This document shows positions 22,665-34,400 of a stretch of DNA of 64,000 nucleotides, in pieces. The DNA lies in NCBI GenBank assembly GCA_003640385.1, contig RCAB01000361.1, positions 1 to 64,000 on the forward strand, written 5' to 3'. The stretch comes from Setaria digitata. Taxonomy: Eukaryota > Nematoda > Chromadorea > Rhabditida > Setariidae. The notes beneath the pieces are model-generated. The model made no database searches. It worked only from the letters and a program-made list of their open reading frames with translations, and was not told where the DNA came from. Made by a program: the position numbers and the translations under genes. Every line of letters begins with the position of its first letter. Position 1 is the stretch's first letter.

Positions 22665-25325
22665 TAAGCCCGAAAAAAGATTACGGATAACTTTTTTTCT
22701 TTAAACTTTTTTCTTTTTTTTTTTAAAGCCATCTTGTTAGGCGAACTTGACAAGTAAACATTTCTGAGAGCAAGGGTTTCACAACAGTTCTTACTATGCT
22801 AACATGAATCAAATAACACTTTAGAGATGACTGCCAGTTCAATAGCAGTTTGAACTGAACAGCCATAGAATTTCATTGAATTATTATTATTTTTTATCTT
22901 ATTAATCCTTGCATAAGGCTGGCGCGAAAGTAACAGCAAAAGCGACAAGGAAACAGAAACATAAATCCAATTATTATAAACAATGTAAAACACATCACCA
23001 ATAATTAGAGTAGAGACTGCGGAAAAATATTTTTGACAGCAGGAATGAATTTAAATTAAATTAAAACAAGCACATTTGCATGTGGCAAAAGTTTGGAAAG
23101 CACCAACTACGTTGTGCTCCTTATAAAAGCTTTATCCTTTGAAAAAAACGTTGCTGAGATGGTGGAAGCTGCAGCATACAGGGTAAAATTTTGCGACTCA
23201 TCTCTTTCTAAATTACTGATAACCCGAATTCCGGTCAGGTACTGCAGAGAGAGACTTTGATGCACTTTAACGTCTATCATTTAGGGGAACAGGATCCCAG
23301 ATTTCTCGGAATTCAAAAATTTATAATAGCAACACATCATCAAACAGTGAATAAGTTTGGAATGAAATTAACCTCGAGAAGTGTTCTACAGCTTTTCGCT
23401 TCAATCACTAAGAGATCCGCAACAAACGCCAAAACTTTGTTCGAACGCCAGAACCTGTTCGGAAATCGCTCACTGTTACTGCATTAAAACTTTCGATTAC
23501 AGACTAACTCACATCATCCAACGAATTAAATCCTCCAAAAAGACATATAATAATGATTACTCTCGTCACAATATCGGTGTGACTCAAATTTAGACCGGAT
23601 TATCATAACTCACCAAATTTTCCAACTACTGCAGTATGTGTAAGCAATAAAAAGAATACTAAATACACTGCTAGTCCACAACTTCCTTTACGCATCCCAG
23701 TTCATCTTTCCTAACATATCTTCCCGAGTCCATGATAAATAGCAATCAATGAATTTCTAGAGAGCTAAAAAAAATTTATATATACCCAGCACAAACAAAA
23801 CTAATTTCTACAGCTGAATACAAATAAATAATACTTTTCACCTCACAAGCCATCACCTTTACTCTTCCAGGATCCATACCAATATAGAGCAACTTCAGCT
23901 TAATTCATCTAAGTCCAAGAAAATAAAAATCAGGCAAAATAAAACTCTTTGGATACCAACCAAACCAATGCCACTTCCTGGAGTTAAAAAACTTTTTAGA
24001 ACAACTGTTTCAAGTAAAAGATATCTTTATTCGATCACAATAACTTATCTTCCTGTTTAATTTACAGAATTGAAAGAAAAAGAAAAAACATATTGAAAAT
24101 ACAGGGGATATGACGAATAGAGACATAAGAGGGTTGCGAAATGAAAAACAAATAAATTTCCAAAAAATTCAGACGTCATCAGAAAAGAGAGAAATCGCGC
24201 GAGCCAATAAAATGGTCACATGCAGTGTAAGCAGAAAGAGTCACGTGTTTAAGGTAAACTGTCTGTACATAACACCCTTACACGGGTTACATGAACACAG
24301 TAGGCCAGTTACACGCTAAGAGTGCAGGAAGAATTCAAGTTAGAATGGTGACACTTTTCACGATATGTCTGTATGGAGAACGTGTATATGAGATGATTAA
24401 TATAAAAAGAAACGTTGTAACAGAACTGGATGAGTCATAAAATGAATATCCATAATTTCATGGCTATTTGGTAAGCAAAACATGTTATATGCGCCAATAA
24501 ATTTTATTTAGACAAACAGAAAAGGTGTATGATAAAATGGCATCATTACTCTGCTCTATAGAATCATCTTTCAGGAATTTTACATCAATGGAAAGAAAAA
24601 TATAAATTAATTACTTGTCGCCGTTGTTGGCGTCTCACATACAACCCACCTTGATGCAAATGTCGGTCCCATTTCAGAAATCACTTGTTCAGCAAATACG
24701 GAAAGCCAAATAATACAGAACATTGCCTTGAGAGACAAGCGAAAAGAGGTAATGATGGAATGGAAAGCCGACCTATTCAGCAGAGATAAGAGAACAAATC
24801 TAACAGGAACTACTGATTCGCTGTCGATCCATTACCTAATTCGGGGAAAACAGTAGCATTTGGCATTTTAAAATTTCAGAGCTCGAGCCCTCCCCACCAA
24901 AAACAAATATTAGCACATTTTAGAAATACAAATGCATATATTGCTGAAATCTGAATATTCAGCCAGATACCCCTAGAAGTAAATGAATAAAAATCGACGG
25001 GAGATTTCCCATGTGGTGCGAGAAGATTCGTAAAAGTACATTTTGAACCTCTACGTCGTGAAAAACCAATTTAGTGCATAAAAGCAAAGAGAAAAAACTC
25101 AAAACTATTGCTACAATAATACATGCATTAGAAAATAAACTGAACATATGGTAACTATAGAAATTGAAAGAGAAAGATCTGGAATTATTAGAAATTACAA
25201 CATCGATTCATGAGAAATAGGATGAAATGGTCCTAAAACATGGAGAAAGGAAAAATCCATCATTATATAAAATCACTGAAACGAAGCATACGACTAGCAC
25301 CGTCAAAAAATACAATCCATACAAT
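22665..25325. other. Intergenic region between clathrin light chain and the coiled-coil gene
   Basis: Apart from the doubtful small ORF at 23159-23487 I see no exon with acceptor, donor and protein-like composition. It should contain the promoter of the coiled-coil gene and the 3' untranslated region of clathrin light chain. Several poly-A/T tracts occur near 22700-22725 and 24065-24090. Confidence 0.5.
23159..23487 (+). CDS. Possible small two-exon gene, hypothetical
   Basis: MVEAAAYR before a donor (23159-23182) could join in frame, over a 65-base intron with a TACTGCAG acceptor, to a second exon at 23248-23487 ending in a stop. The product would be 87 residues (begins MVEAAAYRRETLMHFNVYHL, ends GNRSLLLH). 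It is basic, with no signal peptide, membrane segment or family I know. It would be divergent from the coiled-coil gene about 500 bases away. Composition is protein-like at the start but less so towards the end. It may be a chance frame. Confidence 0.22.
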
Positions 25326-26869
25326 TTATTCCTCCTGCGTCTTCAGTTTAAGAAGAAGAGTCTTTAGCCGTGATAAATCACTTGATGTTTTCGAATTTTT
25401 GGTACTGAATTCGCACAGTTTAGCAATACGTTCCCACTCATCTACATCCTTCAAAGACTCACGAACAGATATGAAATCTTCTTCAGCTTTCCTTAAAATT
25501 AAAATCACATTTTAGCTACTGTATGACCTGTACTCATTAAACCACTAAAAAAGCCTTTCTGGCTTTAAAAAAAAATATGTTACTTGTATTTTATTTTTTC
25601 TCTTACTCCCATATCTCCTATCGAAATAAAGGAGAAAATCAAAAAAGAAAAAAAAGCAAATTACCGGTTAGCTATCCTAGTCTTTTCAAGCTTTTCTGCC
25701 CTCTGCGCATACCAATCTTCCAACTCTTTTTTACCTGCAGCTCGCATTTCCTCCTTCTTTTTTTCTTCATTTTTATCTGGAATAAAATTAACAGCTACAA
25801 ACAGGTGCGGAAAAGCCAAATTATTAACAGCTAAAAATTTACAGCTAAATTACATATAAACGGTGCAACTAATAAGATGTCAATTGTATGGGTTCCACAT
25901 TTGACAGTACTGCAACACTTAAGAACTATCGATGTCTAACCATTTTGGACGATTTATCTATTGTAATTAATAGAAATACTTAATAGCATAAAAGTACAAA
26001 CAAATCCATACCTTTCTTCTCTAGCATTATTTTCTGTTCCTCTCGCCATTTCTTTATTTTCTCCGGTTCTGATTTCAAAGCACTATCCACACCTCCAAGA
26101 GAAGGAGACGGGGTTGTGCTCAAGCGATGCATACCATTTGCTAGTACTGGTAAATCTAAGCCAGAATCACTGGCTCCGCCTAAAGCTTCATTTACACCAA
26201 TAACCCCATTTCCTGAAAATTGAAACACTTGAAAGTCAGAGCAAAATAAAAAACTCAGTGATTTTCTAAACACTTGACTTTACCACACAATAATCGTACA
26301 CATTCTCAGTTCTTCCATCAGATTCACATTAATGCTTGTCAAGGGATCGCACTCGAAATGCGGTTATTTATAGAATATGAATAGTGGATATCAATATTTT
26401 AATGACTTATGCTGAAATGAGGTGCTAGTCAGCACGAAAGTCTCCAAAAACAATTTCGCAAATCCCGAGCTCCTGTAAATTCCAAGTCTTCTTTGGCCAG
26501 ATTTCAATGCAGAATAGAATATTTCACTTGACTAGCTGTTATTAGGAAGTTCTGCATCACTTTCTGTCATACACTTTTCTGCCAAACTTACATGGCTGCA
26601 TATGCCTGCTAGACATGCTTCAGAGATCTAAAGCCATCTGAATAAAACACTGCGCCATTAGTTATTTATCCCCAAAGGATCAATCTGACAAACAGCAAAA
26701 AATCACTGACACAAAAAAAGATTTCATTTTAAAATGTACCTGCATTGTTACTGTCACCATTATTAACACAGGAAGGAGGACTTGTTCCTAGCGAATCATC
26801 TTGTATTCCAGCCAAGACATTCTGTTCACGCGCCAAGAACTCCGCAACCGGATCTGACATTACAGACAT
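25326..26869 (-). CDS. clic-1: Clathrin light chain
   Basis: Clathrin light chain binds the hub of the heavy chain triskelion and tunes coat assembly on vesicles. Exons on -: 26869-26740, 26212-26012, 25776-25665, 25491-25326, giving 202 residues. The N-terminus SDPVAEFLAREQNVLAGIQD matches the conserved family start. A variable, Ser/Gly-rich segment follows. The helical heavy-chain binding region starts at SEPEKIKKWREEQKIMLEKK and runs through KKELEDWYAQRAEKLEKTRI. The C-terminal part (ADEEDF-like region and WERIAKLCEF, SSDLSRLKTLLLKLK) is typical. Two in-frame ATGs, 26869 and 26860, could start the protein; the second gives MSDP, as in other nematodes. The stop codon overlaps an AATAAA. Confidence 0.96.
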
Positions 26870-28210
26870 AAAAAAACCTTACTACTTCCTGAAATAACCA
26901 GAGAAGTAGAGTTGGAAAGTTTGAAAAAAATAAAATAAAAAACAAAATTAAAACTGATGATGCAAAGAATTCAATTCAAAATGTATGGAGAGCACAAAAG
27001 ACGGACAATGGAAGTCAAAAGAATATAAACGAAACACCGAGACATAACGTGAAAAACCAGGTCAATGTAATTTCACGTGAGTCATCATCCAACGTCTAAC
27101 TTATCGTAATTAAATGCGTGAAACAGCACGCAAACCACCAGGTCAATGTAATATAAGTCGTGGAGAGGTGAAACCCATCAGATGACCAAAACTGAACTAC
27201 TAACCCTACCCCAAAAATCAATGGATATATTCGACGCAATTCTACTCGTACGTCGCAATATTTCCTTCATTACGGTATCCCAAATTCCTACTCGAGGTAT
27301 CATTTTGCCCGTTGCAGCGTTTTACTTGCTGGTTTTTTTTCTGTTAAAAACTATTTGGAATATTCAGGAAAATATTTTCTCCCTATTTCCTTATATAAAA
27401 AGAGGAAAGAAGAGCTAGATAGAGAATACCCTCAGATTATCTTCACTCAGTCATACAGGTTACTTCTTAGCCATAAGCTTCATTAGTTCATCAGCCAGGC
27501 AGCCTACCGGAATACTACAAAGAAATAATAGCATGACACAGTCGTCCGTCCGGTTATATTAATACATTGATTTCGTCCACCTGATGGGCAGTTTATATCT
27601 TTTGACAGGTGGTAACAGTCTTATCTTTTAATATTCCAAATTCTTACTCTTCTGTCTATTTGTTTCAGCTGAAAGCACGACAAATTTATTTTAAAATTCA
27701 AGAAAATTTGAAACAATAATAATATTTCCAACTTACTTTACCTTATTAATTAATGGAGTTGATGCTATTCATGAAGTAATAAGAATAGCATAGACAGAAA
27801 AATACTGCTCTCACTGATCAAATTATCGGATTTACACAAATTTTAAATAATGAATTCGTAAAAGAAGTCACTTTTATGAACAACTAACATTTTTAATTTT
27901 TTTTTAATGGAAGTACTTGCAATAAATATTTCCACTGTTTGGAGAAAACACAGCAATGTTGAATCTATTTTGCCTTCTCTCCAGTCATCTTTCGATATCA
28001 GGATCAAATTTACTCAGATGTCACTTCAATATCGAAATAATTCAATCGGAACTGTACGACCACTCAGTTACATCGTAAGTACATTTACTCTCCAATTTTC
28101 AATTTTTAAGTTATTTTACCAAAATATGTGAAAAATAAGATGTATATTACGTAATTGTACGGATACTACAGCAAGCTCAAATAAAATTTCAAATCGTAAC
28201 ATCTTGCGAA
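26870..28210. other. Intergenic region upstream of clathrin light chain
   Basis: AT-rich sequence with short ORFs on + at 27182-27418 and 27907-28131. The latter ends at a good-looking donor (GTAAGT at 28076) but no partner exon is seen. This region should hold the clathrin light chain promoter and the 3' untranslated region of the LU-domain gene. Confidence 0.5.
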
Positions 28211-30175
28211 TCAATGGGATCCGAAACAAACGATACAAACAAGCACCAAAGTTTGAATGTAGCATGAAAAGAACTGCAATATGCTGCTACCATTTTCCTG
28301 GTGATCCTGAATAATCGTGGATTTAGTTGCTTTCCGAAATGCACCTGGTGACCTTACTAATTGATCACCATTGCAGTAACTACCCAAACAGAAGCAATAC
28401 TGGGCATTTAGCACACGTTGACGAACTCTGATGGTTCGATTTCGGCAATTCCGACCTCCTCTCTCATTTACCGATTCCCGTCTGTAATACTTTTTCTGAC
28501 AATCTCTCATCATTCCTGAAACAAAAGTAGAAAAATATTAATTATCACACTTATCATGTAGTAACAAAGATAAAGCTAGCACGGCTAGCAATTTCCATTC
28601 ATTTCAAATCTGCATCTCAAACTTATAAAGATAGTATTATCTAGTAAAAGTTAATTAGTACTAATTGAAAAGAAAACCAATTACACCGTTAAGTAAGAAT
28701 GAAGAAAAAGTGATTTGAACTTTCTCAGGCCCGGAGTTTGTTTTGAACTCATACTACTTTGGACTAAGTTGAACAGTCTGATAAAGGGACGGAAAGATTA
28801 TTCCGAATAACGTGCGAAATTAAGAGTTCCGAACTGATTATCAGTCAGTTTGCTGCAAAGTTTCACTTGGGTTAAAATGATTATTAAATATGGAAAGCTG
28901 AAAAGGTCAAATACCATTGCACTTTTAGATGTATAGTTAGTCGATATGTAGAAAAGTTCGAAAAAAGAACATTAGAATAAAAATTCCTTTAATTGACAAT
29001 TTTTTTTTATCTTAAAAGTTTCTAGAAGCAGTAAGAAGTAATGAATACCTATAATTCGACTGTTGTTACCTTCGCCAATTGTGACATTCAGTGTTAGACA
29101 TGGACCTGAACATCGTACTTCTTCTGATCTTTCACTAACTTTAATACACGATTTATCGGCAACTAATTCATCATTCGTCTGAATGGGGAGAAGATGCGTC
29201 CAGTACTAAAATTTTAAACACAGGTAACAATTAGTCTTTAGGTCAACTTTACAGGATTATGAATGGCAGCATTTGTTTCATGAAGCCTTGATAAATCAGA
29301 TTCGATAGGCGATCAGAAGAATCGATCTCTTAGAAATGCTACAAAAAATTTTTAGGAAAACCCAGTAATAAATAATTTTGTGAGAAACCAAAATTAATTA
29401 GTTTCAGTATATTCAATACGAAAGTAGCCTGAATGCTAAACGATGTTTATTTCCTGGTTAATGGCTGAAGATGTCGAACTTCTCAAGTGGCTTGTAATAA
29501 TTGCAACCTGTTTAATTAACTTGAGGGTCAAGTTCTTGCTCAGAACTGCCAGATGTTAATCGGTTGAAGAAAGTGGCAGTATTTTTGCAGTATTTTTTGG
29601 TTTGCTTAAAGTTACAAATGCAATTCACCTACCTTTACTTAGGAAGTGTAATCATTATTAGCAATAAATGACAAATCTAAATCTACTGGTAAACGCTAAA
29701 CCTTTATCAATGGATTTAACTAGCTGATAAGAAAGTGCAATTTAAAAAATCCTATCATGCTGCATGACTAAACTTATCCATGGTAATTGTATATTTTTAA
29801 ATTAATAAATTAATAGAAAAGAGGTATAATAGTCCTCCGAAGGAAATGTATGAGGGAAAAGTGTCATCCATGAGTGCTTCTCACAGTCGAAAAGTTCAAT
29901 AAACTTTTGCAAAAAATTGAAAAGAATTTTAATATCTATGAAGGTAGATAAGTTGAAATTTCGCGTTCATCAGCTCAATTTCATATTACCAAACTTCTTT
30001 TTTTTTTCAGTTTGAGAAAAATTAATTTATATTAATTTGAAAAAAGGAAGGAAAATCTAACCATAACAATGAACTCACTAGCACACCTATAGCAAATTTC
30101 GGTTCGGGCCAAGAAGGGACAACTTAGAATAGTTAGTAGCAGTAAGGAGACAAATGCTATCTCAGCAGTGTCCAT
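28211..30175 (-). CDS. Secreted or surface Ly6/uPAR (LU) domain protein
   Basis: Exons on -: 30175-30062, 29205-29070, 28515-28211, giving 184 residues with phase kept at both introns. The N-terminus is a signal peptide (FVSLLLLTILSCPFLA). The LU domain begins with CYRCAS, followed by an Asp/Lys segment with DKSC, then VRCSGPCLTLNV, MRDCQ, and a closing region with QYCFCLGSYCNGD. The spacing of Cys and the CN end are the LU hallmark. A basic loop after MRDC (KKYYRRESVNERGGRNCRNR) is unusually long. The C-terminus is hydrophobic (LQFFSCYIQTLVLVCIVCFG), so a GPI anchor or a terminal membrane segment is likely. Nematodes carry many such proteins on neurons and body wall; the ligand cannot be named. 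Confidence 0.78.
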
Positions 30176-31430
30176 TGAATCGACGAACAACAAATACAAT
30201 CAGCGACATTCGTTTATGCTATTCTTCCTTTTGCTTCCCCCCAAAATCTGTATTAACTGAGAGAGTGACCAGAGGTTGGACAGCACTGGACCTGCCCTCT
30301 CCATCTTTTTATCACTACTGCTCGAGCTAGGGTCGAGTGCCGTGAAGTGACCACACCATATCATGATGCATCATTACATCTTTCAGCCGTTACCAGTTCT
30401 TCACTGAGCTTTACCTAACCTTTTCATTTCATTACAAGTCCCTCTGAATCCCTTCGTTTATCCTTTCCTGACCTTCAGATGACATTTCAAAAAAGATACG
30501 ACTTGTCAGTGATGTTGAACACCACAAAAGGAAGAGATTCTTCCAACAATTGTGATTATTTCAGCAAAAATATGATACCAGTTTTAGCTGTTTCTTAAAC
30601 AGATTATCTCTTGCGGACCGTTCTGGATAAGAGAGGTACAAGTTGTCATGTTTCCAATGGTCTGTAGAAATGAGGCAACAAGGAGTACTTTGCATAAACT
30701 ATTTAGGCTTAGGCTCATTTTGAATAGGGAGGAAGCAAATGCCCTCAGCTGGAAAAAATCTTCTCTTCCTAGGCTTATCACTGATTGATATTAACACAAA
30801 ACATTGTTCTTGAAAGCTTTTACCATAGGTATGATTAAAAGCAAAAATAATACTGTAAAATAAGAGCATGTACAAATAATAAAAACATACCCGTAGCAAA
30901 CAATGACATACTTAAATATTAAACAATAAACACAAATTCTTATTTTTTCTTAATTAATTATGAAACGGAAATTTACATTCAGGAACTCTAGTTCCAAATT
31001 ACAAGGAGGATGGATACCCAACCTTCTGAATAAAAAATTATTACTAGAAGATACNAATTAATTATGAAACGGAAATTTACATTCAGGAACTCTAGTTCCA
31101 AATCACAAGGAGGATGGATACCCAACCTTCTGAATAAAAAATTATTACTAGAAGATACCACTTTAACAATAGAGAAATAAACAATTCCCAGAATAAACTA
31201 GAGTCTAGGAGGCTACTCTAGCTCGTGATACTAAAGGAGAATTATTATGATATAGTGATACTGATAAATTCATCAATCTAAAGGAGAATTATTAATTTGG
31301 AAACGAATTCATTTCTCGCTTCATTCACCATAATATCATAAGCACTACTTATACAAGAAATTAAATCGATGAAGTTATCAGTATAGTTCAAAATTAACAA
31401 ATTCTATTAATGATCAACACATAATTGTTG
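30176..31430. other. Intergenic region with assembly junction
   Basis: No gene is seen. The part at about 30240-30480 is less AT-rich than its surroundings and may be promoter sequence for the LU-domain gene. The single N and its flanking duplication are listed separately. Confidence 0.5.
30952..31158. repeat. 103-base direct duplication around a single N
   Basis: The 103 bases at 30952-31054 are repeated at 31056-31158 with one visible mismatch (attac/atcac near the middle), and a single N at 31055 separates them. This pattern is typical of two contig ends that overlap but were joined without merging. A true tandem duplication is possible but less likely. Confidence 0.9.
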
Positions 31431-34400
31431 TCACCGTAAAGTACTGCTGGCATCGGAAAGCGATATGCATGAGAATTCATCTTCGAATACTTCTTCGCAA
31501 GCCAGTGATGGTGCCATATCCATATTTGCTGATTCTGGTGAACTTGCCACCCTCAAATTGCTTATCACTACTTGTTTTCATTCGAGAAATACTATATCTT
31601 ACATATAAACAAGCCACTTTCTAAGGAATTATATGCAAGTACACATAATATTTAACTGCTATCAAGTTATCGTCAAATGGAGCCTAACGGAGGCAAAAAT
31701 ATTGGAGAACGCGTCGAAACATCAAAATTTTGGACATTACTAGAGATTAATATTTCTGAAAAAATCCGGCGATTAATTAATTAGTTTTCAATATGCTGTT
31801 AGTCTGTGAACCTGGTAGAAACCTACTGATAATAGCAGTCGGTATCAGAACAAGCACGATTCTTTTTGGAGTGAGGTCGCAAATGCAACAGCATTTTGCA
31901 TGTAGTGGATGAGAAACATTCTGAAGTCGTATTATCAGTCGTATCACGTTCTGATGTAGCACTAACTGTTCGCAATCGTGAAATTGATCTGAAAGTCACG
32001 ACAATCAGGGGTCAGAAGGAGAAGCCTTCTCAGGTATGATGCCTGAAGTTTTTTGGCTGCTGGAACTTCACAGTGAGAGGGAAAAATAACAAGAAAGCAT
32101 TGCTTCCGTAGGAAGAGACGATAGGCTGAAGGGAGAAATGTGGTTTGAGTTTGACCGCATTAATCTCAACTTAGCACATCACTAGTAAGACCGTATGCTC
32201 TCTGGTGCTCAGTCGTTCGAACAGACTCAGGTGAAGCTCACAATATCAAACGGAAGCTGTCCCATCAACTTAAAACTTGACAAGCTTCTCACAAGATTTT
32301 CATTTCAGCGAATCAAAACTCGACTCGCTAAGTTTTTCATTCTCTAGCTGAAATTGAAAAATGAAATGCAAATTAGAATTGTGAATACAGAAGACGTACC
32401 TGATGCCAGGTAAAAGTTTGCGACTTGATTTTGATGGTTCCGATACTGTAGTCTTCCAATTGCTGGTTCGACGGCATTCTACAACGACACTATCTCTACA
32501 AGCCCGATGTACAGTAAGGCCGCAATCATGGCATTTGAAGCCTTGCCGAATTATGCCCCATAACTGTAAGGAATATGAATCAGATGCTAAATAGTTTCAC
32601 GACAATTTAAATTGCAGTTAAGTAATGGACTGTTGGTCGCCTGGCTAGGAAAATGAAAGGGAAAAAGGGAAGGTTCTAAGAAGAGAAGGTCGAGCATTCG
32701 AATTATACGTAGCCTTTAATAAAGATACCTATCTTATGGTATTCGGCACTATCATTCAAAAAACAAAAGCGATTAACACAATCGGGAAGTGATAATGAAT
32801 GCTTATCAGTCTCGGAAAGGATTAAATTTTTTAAAAAACACAGCTCACTAATCTGTCGCAGTGAGCACATATTATAGGTGCCAAGAAAGTTGCTTCATGA
32901 AAATTATGCTTAAATTCACGCCGAAAATCTATCGATTGTTTGTTGATTTTGATGAAATAAGCTTTCATTTCAAGCTTGCTAATTACACCATCTCTGTAAA
33001 AAAAAATGCAATAAAATTAAACATTATTTGTGCTGTTTATTTGGCCGGAAACAAATAATTCAGTAATTAAGCAATTCTTCTGAACAACCTTTCCCTAATC
33101 TCGAAAATTTCTCGATTTTAGCAGTTCAGGAAATGCACTATCAAATTTCTCAACCGAACTTGGTATAATCCAAATCTCGCACATTTAGAGCATTGTTTTA
33201 TAATTTTTTTTTTTTTAATTTTTTTGGGCAGAATTTCAGGCAGTTTAGAACAACCTCTACTTCGAATGTTTAATAATATGCCGATTCTGCCTTTTACACT
33301 ATGATGCATAAGTCAAATCCTCCCATCTCTAAGAAGCATCGTTTAAGAGATTCTTATTTCTGATTTCAAGATTACCATTGTTTTTATTTTATGCTAAAAA
33401 TAAAATATATACTGACTAGAATTTAATGTTGGAAGTTTTAATTTTAATTTGTCTCACAAAATGATTGATCAGAAGAAGATTTTGAAAAATGATCTTAAGA
33501 TCACAAGGCTCCCATTTTTCAAACTTTCTCTTTCATCTTCACATTCTCTTTTAAGAAAACAACTTGCAAAGCAAAAAAAAAAAAAATTACTTGTTAGTAT
33601 CAATAGTTCCAAAAGGAGCAATAAAAGGGAAATTTGTTGAGATTTGTTGAAATTCACTTTGCGAGATTGAACCATCTTTGTTGTGATCATAATTCTTGAA
33701 CACAGCTTCTACCATCGCAGTGACGTGTTTGTTAATAATTTCTGAATCTAACGTACTACTCACGCCAGACGCCCAATCCGCAAATACTAAAGACTTTGCT
33801 GAACTTTGAAACTGAAAAAAAGGAAGAAAATGGCAGTTATGCAATATGTCCATAAGAAAGAAGTCAACTCATCAGATTCCCCCTTAGCACTGAGTAACAC
33901 TTACAACTGATCATCAGGCATCACTTAGCTTTCTTTAATTTATGCAACCTGTCTTCCTTTTTCAACCACTAAACTTACACTAAGAAGAGTGCGGGGTTCG
34001 CGTCTCAGAGACAAGTGGTACAAATCATCTTCGTTATATCTGATATCCAATGAAACCTGTAAATAATGTCGAAATCTTTAAAATGAATGAGAAGAAAAAG
34101 CTTGGTTATTGAAAAGAAGGAAAACAAAAGGTAAAATTAGCGAAAGTCTGAGAAATAATTAAATATCATGCAGATCTAATCTATTAGAAACGTTTTTCAG
34201 TATCTTTTCTATGTCCAAATCAAAAATTTGATGGGTTTGAAATCTGTTCTAAAAAAAAAAAAACTCGTCATACCTTGAGAGTATGAATGAGATCGATGTT
34301 AGCATCAGGGAAATTGTGGGGAGTACGATGGAAATTGACAAAATACGACAAATGGTCTGCTAAATATGGGATTTTCCGGCATGAAATAAGGCAGCAACGT

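Noticed and set aside
27907..28131. + strand ORF starting MEVLAINIST with a GTAAGT donor after RPLSYI
   Set aside because: No second exon, no acceptor before the ATG and no family match.
32281..32350. Alternative RasGRP ends shortly after the C1 exon (ISESSFDSLK)
   Set aside because: Possible in phase, but the exon at 31560-31431 has much better protein-like composition and also fits; kept only as a minor alternative.
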